The notes beneath the pieces are model-generated. The model did no database searches. It worked only from the letters and a program-made list of their open reading frames with translations, and was not told where the DNA came from. A stretch of DNA of 14,908 bases, taken from the NCBI GenBank assembly GCA_023395435.1, contig JAEWZG010000004.1:1-14908 (forward strand), in the 5' to 3' direction. The DNA is from Bacillota bacterium (GTDB lineage: Bacteria > Bacillota > Clostridia > Oscillospirales > Ruminococcaceae). Of this stretch, positions 5,856-12,225 are shown piece by piece. Position 1 is the first letter of the stretch. Each line of letters opens with the position of its first letter. The translations under genes and the position numbers were made by a program.

Positions 5856-8576
5856 ATGCTACAGATAAAAAATGTTAAAAAGCAGTATAAGACAGGAGAT
5901 CTTATACAAACTGCGCTTGATGATGTAAGCCTCTCTCTGCGTGATAATGAATTTGTTGCTATTCTCGGACCGTCTGGTTCAGGAAAAACAACTTTGTTGA
6001 ATATTATCGGTGGACTTGATCGCTATGATAGCGGAGATCTAATAATTAATGGAATTTCAACAAAAAAATATAAGGACAGAGATTGGGATTCTTATAGAAA
6101 TCATACTATAGGATTTGTTTTTCAGAGTTATAATCTTATTCCACATCAATCAGTTCTTTCAAATGTAGAGCTTGCGTTGACAATATCGGGAATTTCACGA
6201 GGTGAGCGTAGAAAGCGTGCTAAAGAAGCTCTTGAAAAGGTAGGACTCGGTAGTCAACTTCATAAAAAGCCAAATCAAATGTCAGGCGGACAGATGCAGC
6301 GTGTTGCTATTGCCCGCGCACTTGTAAATAACCCTGATGTGCTTCTTGCCGATGAACCTACTGGTGCGCTTGACTCCGAAACAGGTATTCAGGTAATTGA
6401 ACTATTAAAGGAAGTTGCAAAAGATAGACTTGTTGTTATGGTTACTCACAACCCAGAGTTGGCTAATCAATATGCTAATCGTATTGTAAAGCTCAAGGAT
6501 GGACGTGTTATCGAGGATAGCAATCCATTCGAGGTTGAAGATTCCAAAAAAGAAGCTGAACATAAAAATATGGGCAAGGCAAAAATGTCATTTCTGACTT
6601 CATTGTCTTTAAGCTTCAATAATTTAAGAACAAAAAAAGGACGTACATTTCTGACATCCTTCGCGGGTTCAATTGGTATCATTGGAATTTCTCTAATTCT
6701 TGCTTTATCAACTGGTGTAAACACATATATTGAAGATGTTCAGCGCGACACAATGACTTCCTATCCTATTACTATCACAGATACTGCCTTGGATATGAGC
6801 AGTATGATGAATAAGCATAAGGATATGCATGAGGAAGACAAGAAAATATCTAAGAATCGCAAAGGTGTATATGCAGATAATACATTAATTGAGGCTACTG
6901 CATCAAGTGTTGCTAAAAACAACCTTGCAGAGTTTAAGAAATATCTTGATAATCCTGATAGTGAAATTCATAAATACCTTGGTAAAAATGGCATAGTGTA
7001 TACCTACAATATAAGCTTCAACGCTTTATCTTATGATAAGAACAAAACTATTGTAAATTCGAACGCTGATGTTGATGCTGTTGTCGGGGAAAAATCTCCA
7101 TTTAGCTATGGTAATAAGCAAATGCAGAGCATGTTCGGAGGAAATTCTTCAAGTGCTGAAAATTTTGAAGAGCTTATGAAGAGCGTCGACGGTAAACCTG
7201 TAAATGCTGTAGTATCTGATAACTATGATGTCTTGTACGGTAATTGGCCAAAAGAATATAATGATGTTGTGCTTGTTCTTGATGAGCATAATTCAATTCC
7301 GTCTTCAGTAATGTATCAGCTTGGTCTTATTACAGCAAGTGAATATAAGGATATAAACGATAAAATAACAAAAGGACAAAAGGTACCTGAAATCAAATTT
7401 GATTATGCCGAGATTTGCAAACATACTTTTTATATGGTTCCAGCCTGCGATATGTATCAAAAAAATGCTGATGGGACTTATACTAATATTTCTGATAATA
7501 CTATGTATCAGAATAAACTGATAGAAAATGCAGTTAAGTTGAAAGTTTCTGGTGTTATACGTGTAAAGAAGGGTGCTAAGAGTCCAAGTATTACGTCAGC
7601 AGTTGCATATTCTTCAAAGTTAACTGATTATGTTATTCAGTACACAGATAAGAGCGAAATTGTAAAAGCTCAGCAGGCAAATCCTCAGGTTAATGTTTTA
7701 AATGGCATTAAGTTTGAAGTTCCTGATGATAAGTCAAAGATTGCGGAAACAAAAGCATACATTTCAGGACGTCCTGTATCTGAAAAAGCGCAGCTATTCC
7801 AGATGATGATGATGAATCAGGGTGGGACTAAGAAGAGTGACGGAAAAACAATGCAACAAGCTATGGGCGAAGAGGCAATGGCAAAATCACTTGACAAATG
7901 GCTTGCCGAAACTCCTGATGATGCATTTCTTCTTTCATTTTACTCACAGTTTTTAAATGTAGGAAGCTATGATGAAAATATGAAAGCTTTTGGAAAAGTC
8001 AGCTATGATTCTCCTAATTCAATCAACATTTACGCTGATAGTTTTGAGGATAAGGAAGCAATATCAAACTGCATCACAGACTACAATAAAACAGTTAAAA
8101 AGGAAAACAGAATAGTATATACTGATTTTGTAGCAATGCTTACAGAATCACTTACATCAATTATTGATGTCATCACTTATATACTTATTGCATTTGTTGC
8201 TGTTTCACTTGTGGTTTCAAGTATAATGATTGGAATTATTACTCATATTTCTGTAATGGAACGTACAAAGGAAATAGGAATTCTTCGAGCACTTGGTGCT
8301 TCAAAACGAAACATTTCACAGGTATTCAATGCTGAAACCTTTATTATAGGCTTCTGTGCTGGACTACTCGGTGTCATTATATCTATGTTAATGACTATTC
8401 CAATTAATGCTATTATAAAAGCTTTAGTCGGTGACGGCTCAGTAAAGGCAACTTTATCAATAGGATACTCTGCAATACTTGTGCTGATAAGTATGATTAT
8501 AACAATTATCGGTGGACTTCTTCCAGCTAAAAAAGCAGCAAAGAAGGACCCAGTAATTGCACTTAGAACTGAATAA
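5856..8576 (+). CDS. MacB-like ABC transporter, fused ATPase and FtsX-type permease
   Basis: Membrane protein of 906 residues. The N-terminal ATPase (about 1-225) has Walker A GPSGSGKTT (38-46), Q-loop Q90, signature MSGGQ (142-146), Walker B VLLADEP (162-168) and H-loop H198. A first membrane helix follows at about 267-287, then an extracytoplasmic domain of roughly 475 residues (290-764), and three C-terminal helices near 768-797, 828-852 and 872-892. ERTKEIGILRALGAS (802-816) between helices 2 and 3 is the hallmark of FtsX/MacB permeases. This is MacB/LolCDE architecture, expected to work as a dimer that couples ATP hydrolysis to movements outside the membrane. The outer domain is about twice that of E. 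coli MacB and has methionine clusters (314-324, 650-675). No two-component system, lipoprotein or partner gene adjoins it. AAGGA (5847-5851) lies close to the ATG. The substrate is unknown; peptide, antibiotic or envelope-lipid export are options. Confidence 0.88.
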   Translation: MLQIKNVKKQYKTGDLIQTALDDVSLSLRDNEFVAILGPSGSGKTTLLNIIGGLDRYDSGDLIINGISTKKYKDRDWDSYRNHTIGFVFQSYNLIPHQSVLSNVELALTISGISRGERRKRAKEALEKVGLGSQLHKKPNQMSGGQMQRVAIARALVNNPDVLLADEPTGALDSETGIQVIELLKEVAKDRLVVMVTHNPELANQYANRIVKLKDGRVIEDSNPFEVEDSKKEAEHKNMGKAKMSFLTSLSLSFNNLRTKKGRTFLTSFAGSIGIIGISLILALSTGVNTYIEDVQRDTMTSYPITITDTALDMSSMMNKHKDMHEEDKKISKNRKGVYADNTLIEATASSVAKNNLAEFKKYLDNPDSEIHKYLGKNGIVYTYNISFNALSYDKNKTIVNSNADVDAVVGEKSPFSYGNKQMQSMFGGNSSSAENFEELMKSVDGKPVNAVVSDNYDVLYGNWPKEYNDVVLVLDEHNSIPSSVMYQLGLITASEYKDINDKITKGQKVPEIKFDYAEICKHTFYMVPACDMYQKNADGTYTNISDNTMYQNKLIENAVKLKVSGVIRVKKGAKSPSITSAVAYSSKLTDYVIQYTDKSEIVKAQQANPQVNVLNGIKFEVPDDKSKIAETKAYISGRPVSEKAQLFQMMMMNQGGTKKSDGKTMQQAMGEEAMAKSLDKWLAETPDDAFLLSFYSQFLNVGSYDENMKAFGKVSYDSPNSINIYADSFEDKEAISNCITDYNKTVKKENRIVYTDFVAMLTESLTSIIDVITYILIAFVAVSLVVSSIMIGIITHISVMERTKEIGILRALGASKRNISQVFNAETFIIGFCAGLLGVIISMLMTIPINAIIKALVGDGSVKATLSIGYSAILVLISMIITIIGGLLPAKKAAKKDPVIALRTE

Positions 8577-8585
8577 TAAAACTAT

Positions 8586-8616
8586 AAAGCTCACAACATT
8601 ATTGTTGTGAGCTTTT
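8586..8616 (+). terminator. Terminator after the ABC transporter, copy 2 of a repeated palindrome
   Basis: A 13-bp perfect stem, AAAGCTCACAACA (8586-8598) against TGTTGTGAGCTTT (8603-8615), encloses a TTAT loop and is followed by one more T. The core palindrome equals that at 2440-2464 except for one extra T in the loop. Confidence 0.85.
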
Positions 8617-8817
8617 AAATTATATTATCATATATACGAAATAATTGTGTTATTTTATAAATAAAAGAAATTATATATCTATTTTTAATACAAATTTAAT
8701 TTTATAAATAGTATGATTAAATTTAATAAATAAGTAAAATAATGTAATAATATTATAATTAATTATATTTATATTAATATATATAATAACTATTTATATT
8801 AAAACAAGAAAAAGCTC
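8617..8817 (+). other. AT-rich spacer without recognisable gene
   Basis: The stretch between the ABC transporter terminator and the FAD gene is almost pure A+T with few G or C bases. It contains a perfect 14-base palindrome (TATAATTAATTATA, 8754-8767) and many TATA-like words. Base composition alone explains these. I see no gene, RNA or repeat that I could defend. Confidence 0.6.
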
Positions 8818-8846
8818 TTGTAAATTATCCTGAAATATAGTAAAGT
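8818..8846 (+). promoter_or_regulatory. Weak candidate promoter of the FAD dehydrogenase gene
   Basis: TTGTAA (8818-8823), 17 bases and TAAAGT (8841-8846) could form a promoter with a leader of about 30 bases. A better -10 word, TATAGT at 8836-8841, lacks a partner at the right distance. The -35 overlaps an inverted repeat at 8804-8821. Confidence 0.3.
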
Positions 8847-8884
8847 AGTCAAGGCGATTAAATAATACGGTGTGGAGGATTAAA

Positions 8885-10261
8885 ATGAACAGAATATATG
8901 ATGTAGCAATTGTTGGCGGTGGTATTGGCGGTATAATGACAGCATATCGCTTGCTATGCAAGAATCCAGAATTAAAAGTAATTATGTTTGAAAAAGGTAA
9001 TTCACTAGATAATAGAAAATGTCCTATTCTTACTAATAAAATCAAGAAATGTGCAAGATGTAAAACATGTGCTATCATGGAAGGTATGGCTGGTGCTGGT
9101 GCATTCTCAGATGGGAAGTATGTTATTACTACTGAATATGGTGGATGGCTCACAGATTTTCTTCCTGAAAAAACTGTTATGGACTATATAGAGCAGGCTG
9201 ACAGTATTCTAGTTGAACATGGTGCTACTACTAAGCGCTATCAACCAAATGATGAACTAAAGAAGCTGTGCCTTCAAAATGGTTTACATATGCAGCAAGC
9301 GCAGGTAAAGCATCTTGGCACAGATTCAAACTTTGCAACAATGATAAAAATTATTGCAGATATAGCTGATAAATGTACAATAAAAACTCTTACGGAAGTA
9401 ACAAATGTTGATAAAAATACTATGACTGTTACTTTCAGTGAAAACGGTAATAAAAATGAAATTACAGCAGAGCACATTGTTTTAGCTGTTGGTAGGGCAG
9501 GAAGTAAGTTCCTTCAAAATTGGTGTAAGAATAATAACATTGCACTAACAAACAATCAGGTAGATGTTGGTGTGCGTGTTGAACTTCCATCAATCATCTG
9601 GGAAGATTTCGCAAAAAAAATTTATGAGCCAAAGATTTGGCATTTAAGTAAGCAATATGGTGATGTAACAAGAATGTTCTGTTTTAATGACAGAGGTAAT
9701 GTTGTTGCTGAAAATACTGATGGTGTTATTACTGTTAATGGTCATTCATATAGGGAGGAAGAGAGGAAAACGAAAAATTCAAATTTTGCTCTTCTTTCAA
9801 CTCAAAAATTTACTACACCTTTTGAGGAACCAATTGAATACGCTAGGCATGTAGCTCAGCTTGCAAACCTTATTAGTGGTGATGGAATTCTTATTCAACG
9901 TTTTGGTGACCTTATAAATGGAAGAAGAACAACAGAGGACAGATTAAAGAGGTCTACAACGGTTCCTACATTGAATGCTGTTGCAGGTGATCTGAGTCTG
10001 TGTATGCCAAAGCGCCAGCTAGATAATATAATTGAAACAATATATGCTCTTGATAAAATTGCACCTGGTACAGCTAATTATGATACTTTACTTTATGGCA
10101 TTGAATGCAAATATTATTCAGCGCGTCCAGTTGCTAATGATTTTGAAATTGAAGGTTGTAAGAATGTCTTTGCAATAGGTGATGGAGCAGGCTTTACTCG
10201 TTCACTTGCTCAGGCTGCAGCAAATGGGTTGTTTGTTGCTGATAAAATATTATCTAAGTAA
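8885..10261 (+). CDS. FAD-dependent dehydrogenase, COG2509-like, with four-cysteine cluster
   Basis: Predicted soluble flavoprotein oxidoreductase of 458 residues. The N-terminal Rossmann motif is YDVAIVGGGIGGIMTA (5-20), with E36 at the end of the second strand for ribose binding. The C-terminal FAD block is VFAIGDGAGFTRSLAQAAANG (428-448), with D433 expected to contact the FAD. Between residues 46 and 78 lies CP-x8-C-x2-C-x2-C (C46, C56, C59, C62) followed by AGAGAFSDGKY, the feature I associate with the uncharacterised COG2509 FAD-dependent dehydrogenases. The cysteines could bind an Fe-S cluster or zinc, or be redox-active; the sequence does not decide. The start at 8885 is set by GGAGG at 8874-8878, six bases upstream; a GTG at 8870 in frame overlaps that site and is rejected. 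It is a single-gene unit ended by a strong terminator. The substrate is unknown. Confidence 0.82.
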   Translation: MNRIYDVAIVGGGIGGIMTAYRLLCKNPELKVIMFEKGNSLDNRKCPILTNKIKKCARCKTCAIMEGMAGAGAFSDGKYVITTEYGGWLTDFLPEKTVMDYIEQADSILVEHGATTKRYQPNDELKKLCLQNGLHMQQAQVKHLGTDSNFATMIKIIADIADKCTIKTLTEVTNVDKNTMTVTFSENGNKNEITAEHIVLAVGRAGSKFLQNWCKNNNIALTNNQVDVGVRVELPSIIWEDFAKKIYEPKIWHLSKQYGDVTRMFCFNDRGNVVAENTDGVITVNGHSYREEERKTKNSNFALLSTQKFTTPFEEPIEYARHVAQLANLISGDGILIQRFGDLINGRRTTEDRLKRSTTVPTLNAVAGDLSLCMPKRQLDNIIETIYALDKIAPGTANYDTLLYGIECKYYSARPVANDFEIEGCKNVFAIGDGAGFTRSLAQAAANGLFVADKILSK

Positions 10262-10302
10262 AATAAAACAGCATATCCCAATAAAACACTATTTAAATAT
10301 AT

Positions 10303-10330
10303 AACCACCCGCTAGACGGGTGGTTTTTTT
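10303..10330 (+). terminator. Strong terminator after the FAD dehydrogenase gene
   Basis: A 9-bp GC-rich stem pairs AACCACCCG (10303-10311) with CGGGTGGTT (10317-10325) around a CTAGA loop, with a run of seven T (10324-10330). It isolates the FAD gene from the ATP synthase operon. A second, outer inverted repeat (10277-10285 with 10332-10340) surrounds it. Confidence 0.95.
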
Positions 10331-10381
10331 ATTTATTGGGCAAACTATATCATCTTAATTATTTCTGTACAAATAAGGCTT

Positions 10382-10404
10382 TTTAATATAAAACTTATAT
10401 TAAA
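10382..10404 (+). repeat. Inverted repeat upstream of the ATP synthase operon
   Basis: TTTAATATAA (10382-10391) and TTATATTAAA (10395-10404) are perfect 10-base arms separated by AAC. The right arm overlaps the -35 region of a candidate promoter (10400-10428). It may be an operator or a hairpin; AT richness makes chance formation more likely. Confidence 0.5.
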
Positions 10405-10428
10405 TAGATTTAAAGTTTATGATATAGT
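10400..10428 (+). promoter_or_regulatory. Candidate distal promoter of the ATP synthase operon
   Basis: TTAAAT (10400-10405), 17 bases, then TATAGT (10423-10428) preceded by TATGa, which satisfies the TRTGn extension. Transcription would start near 10435 and give a leader of about 108 bases. Confidence 0.4.
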
Positions 10429-10508
10429 ACAATTTAAAATAATTTATAAAAAAAACCGTAAATTATAACAAAAAAAAGGAAAATACTATTTCATTTTAGT
10501 TTATTTTT

Positions 10509-10517
10509 TGGTATAAT
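10509..10517 (+). promoter_or_regulatory. Proximal extended -10 promoter of the ATP synthase operon
   Basis: TGGTATAAT is a perfect TGn extension plus TATAAT. No good -35 box is seen (TTTCAT at 10489-10494). Transcription would start near 10524, only about 19 bases before the first gene. Two 8-base A tracts (10448-10455 and 10470-10477) upstream are about two helix turns apart and could bend the DNA. Confidence 0.6.
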
Positions 10518-10542
10518 ACTAAATATAAAAATAATTTGCTGA

Positions 10543-10821
10543 ATGGTGATTATCATTAATAAAAAATTTTCGTCAAAAAGTAAGGTTGCTTTAGGATTTG
10601 AATTTGTATCTTTAATTATTTCTCCAATAGTCTTTTTTATTCTCGGCGGACTATATTTACAAGAGAAATACAATCTTTCTGATACGTTTATTACTTTCTG
10701 TGTAATTGCTTCAATTCTATTTATGATAGGTAATATTATTATATTTATATATAAGATAATTAATATTTACGCACCAAGTTCCAAAAAAGGAGAGAATAAT
10801 GAAGACAAAAGGAACACTTAA
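10543..10821 (+). CDS. atpZ: AtpZ/AtpI-family small membrane protein (ATPase_gene1-like)
   Basis: Small membrane protein of 92 residues with two predicted helices (about 18-39 and 50-75), separated by a short loop containing a conserved-looking GGLYLQEKYNLS, and a charged C-terminal tail. Size, two-helix layout and place at the head of an atp operon fit the AtpZ (ATPase_gene1) family. In alkaliphilic Bacillus, AtpZ and AtpI have been linked to divalent cation transport; elsewhere this family is an ATP synthase assembly aid. No clear Shine-Dalgarno sequence precedes the ATG at 10543. A GTG at 10546 or an ATT at 10555 (after GGTGAT at 10545-10550) are alternative starts, so the first few residues are uncertain. 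The end overlaps the next gene by 23 bases. The family call rests on topology and context more than on motifs. Confidence 0.65.
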   Translation: MVIIINKKFSSKSKVALGFEFVSLIISPIVFFILGGLYLQEKYNLSDTFITFCVIASILFMIGNIIIFIYKIINIYAPSSKKGENNEDKRNT

Positions 10822-11182
10822 TAATGAGATTAAAAATCTAATTATAGGTATTTCTATTCTTTGTATAATATCATTTGCTGTTTCATTAATCTGGGGCTTC
10901 AGATTGTATTATCTTCTAGGAACTATAATTGGTTTGCTTTTCTCTTGCTTTAATATGAGTTATCTTGCTTTTACAGTAGAAAAATCTGTTGGTATGTCTC
11001 TAGTAAAATCAAAAAGATATCTTACTAAAAATTATTTTTTTAGGTATTTAATATTCAGTATTATTTTTGTTATTTCAGTTTACTCTAAATATATTAGTAC
11101 TCTTGCTGTTACGCTTCCACTATTCTTTCCAAGAATTGTGTTAGCTTTCAATTTATATTTTGGAAGAAAGGAGGAAATATAA
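10799..11182 (+). CDS. atpI: ATP synthase subunit I-like membrane protein
   Basis: Membrane protein of 127 residues with four predicted helices (about 13-32, 36-58, 80-97 and 100-120). LLGTIIGLLFSCFNMSYL in the second helix and LPLFFPRIVL in the last resemble the ATP-synt_I family. Its place just before atpB is the standard position of atpI. The family assists assembly of the c-ring in some bacteria, including Na+-type enzymes, and has been proposed to help with cation supply. AAGGAG (10787-10792) lies six bases before the ATG and inside the upstream gene, whose last 23 bases this gene overlaps. The stop codon lies one base before the TTG start of atpB, and the atpB ribosome binding site is inside this gene, so translation is likely coupled. 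Confidence 0.8.
   Translation: MKTKGTLNNEIKNLIIGISILCIISFAVSLIWGFRLYYLLGTIIGLLFSCFNMSYLAFTVEKSVGMSLVKSKRYLTKNYFFRYLIFSIIFVISVYSKYISTLAVTLPLFFPRIVLAFNLYFGRKEEI
11169..11174 (+). promoter_or_regulatory. Ribosome binding site fixing the TTG start of atpB
   Basis: AGGAGG lies 9 bases before TTG at 11184. The other in-frame TTG at 11160 lies upstream of this site, has none of its own and would overlap atpI further. Confidence 0.8.
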
Positions 11183-11183
11183 G

Positions 11184-11900
11184 TTGAATCAGACTATTGA
11201 AGTCCATGGTCCCAAAATATCCTTTCGCATACCTATTTTCGGGGGAATTAATGTTACAGAGACTATAATTATTCAGTGGATTGTTATGCTGATTATTATG
11301 GCGGTAATACTCTTTCTGACAACAGGAATTAGTAAGCGGAAACCCAAAAAACGTCAGATTATTGCAGAAATAGCTGTAAAAACTGTTAATAATCTTGTTT
11401 CTTCAAATATGGGTGTCAGGAATATAAGATATGCACCATATATAGCAACTTTATTTTCGTTTATACTTCTTGGTTCGCTAATAAGTTTAACTGGTCTCAG
11501 AAGTATGACTGCTGATATTAATGTTACTATGTCATTTGCATTGGTCACATTTGCTATGATTACAATTCATAAATTCAAAGCAAACGGATTCATTGGTTAT
11601 TTTAAGTCGTATACTCAGCCTGTTGCTTTTATCACGCCAATTAATATTATAAGCGAATTTGCAACCCCTGTTTCAATGGGCTTTCGTTTGTTTGGTAATA
11701 TGGCCGGTGGAATGATAATCTCAATGCTGATTTATTATGGCTTAGGTTCAATTACGTCGGTAATAGGAATATCGATTCCTATATTTACTGTCGGAATTCC
11801 AGCGGTACTTTCATTATACTTTGATTTATTCGTTAGTACAATTCAATCATTCGTATTTATTATGCTTACAATGACATTTATTGGTTCAGCAGATGAATAA
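11184..11900 (+). CDS. atpB: F1Fo ATP synthase subunit a
   Basis: Stator membrane subunit that forms the two ion half-channels of Fo. The protein has 238 residues, typical of short Firmicutes forms. The essential arginine, equivalent to E. coli R210, is R168 in SMGFRLFGNMAGG (164-176). The conserved C-terminal glutamine is Q221 in STIQSFVFIMLT. At the place of E. coli E219 there is M177, and at that of H245 there is D214 (YFDLF), which fits non-enterobacterial a subunits. About five to six helices are predicted, the first at 26-47. Translation starts at TTG 11184, one base after the atpI stop codon, with AGGAGG at 11169-11174. With the c subunit described next, it should conduct Na+ rather than only H+. 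That is inferred from the c subunit, not from subunit a. Confidence 0.95.
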   Translation: MNQTIEVHGPKISFRIPIFGGINVTETIIIQWIVMLIIMAVILFLTTGISKRKPKKRQIIAEIAVKTVNNLVSSNMGVRNIRYAPYIATLFSFILLGSLISLTGLRSMTADINVTMSFALVTFAMITIHKFKANGFIGYFKSYTQPVAFITPINIISEFATPVSMGFRLFGNMAGGMIISMLIYYGLGSITSVIGISIPIFTVGIPAVLSLYFDLFVSTIQSFVFIMLTMTFIGSADE

Positions 11901-11922
11901 TAATTAATTTTGGAGGTTTATT

Positions 11923-12183
11923 ATGGAAAAAGCAATTATTCTTGCAGGATGTGCGATCGGAGCTGGTCTCTCAATGATCGCTGGTATCGGTCCTGGTATT
12001 GGTGAAGGTTACGCAGTAGGTAAAACGATTGAGGCAATAGCAAGACAACCAGAAGCGCAGGGTGACTGTACACGTACTATGTTTATCGGATGTGCTATCG
12101 CAGAATCAACTGGTATTTATGGATTCGTAGTTGGTTTGTTGCTCCTCTTTGTTGCTCCAGGTCTATTTCTTGGCAAACTTTAA
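11923..12183 (+). CDS. atpE: F1Fo ATP synthase subunit c, Na+ type with two carboxylates
   Basis: Ion-carrying rotor subunit, 86 residues, forming the c-ring. Helix 1 contains AGIGPGIGEGYAVGK (20-34), the polar loop is ARQPEAQGD (40-48), and helix 2 contains AIAESTGIYGF (58-68). The ion-binding carboxylate is E61. S62, T63 and Y66 correspond to S66, T67 and Y70 of the Ilyobacter tartaricus Na+ c-ring, and E28 stands where that protein has Q32. A second glutamate at this place is the two-carboxylate motif described for the Fusobacterium nucleatum Na+ c-ring. So the enzyme is predicted to use Na+. GGAGG (11912-11916) lies six bases before the ATG. A hairpin follows the gene within the operon, possibly helping to set the high c-subunit dose. 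Confidence 0.97.
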   Translation: MEKAIILAGCAIGAGLSMIAGIGPGIGEGYAVGKTIEAIARQPEAQGDCTRTMFIGCAIAESTGIYGFVVGLLLLFVAPGLFLGKL

Positions 12184-12184
12184 T

Positions 12185-12207
12185 TCTGAATCCTTTCAAG
12201 GTTCAGA
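12185..12207 (+). other. Intercistronic hairpin between atpE and atpF
   Basis: TCTGAA (12185-12190) pairs with TTCAGA (12202-12207); with T12191 bulged, CCT (12192-12194) can also pair with AGG (12199-12201). No T tract follows, so it is not a terminator. It starts two bases after the atpE stop codon and ends just before the atpF ribosome binding site, so it may protect the atpE mRNA or shape atpF initiation. Confidence 0.55.
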
Positions 12208-12225
12208 CGAGGAGGGATAGAGAAT

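Noticed and set aside
7803..7814. Four ATG codons in a row as a possible phase-variation microsatellite
   Set aside because: A trinucleotide repeat changes length in frame and cannot switch the gene off; four units are too few to be very unstable.
8754..8767. 14-base perfect palindrome in the spacer before the FAD gene
   Set aside because: Pure A/T in nearly G/C-free DNA, where such palindromes arise easily; no promoter element at a fitting distance.
8870..8884. GTG start of the FAD dehydrogenase
   Set aside because: It overlaps the GGAGG site that serves the ATG at 8885, where the Rossmann motif begins at the usual distance.
8794..9153. 119-codon open frame on the - strand
   Set aside because: Mostly opposite the start of the FAD dehydrogenase, no ribosome binding site or domain.
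11160..11183. Upstream TTG start of atpB
   Set aside because: The AGGAGG at 11169-11174 lies inside this extension and serves TTG 11184; the extra residues are just the translated ribosome binding site.
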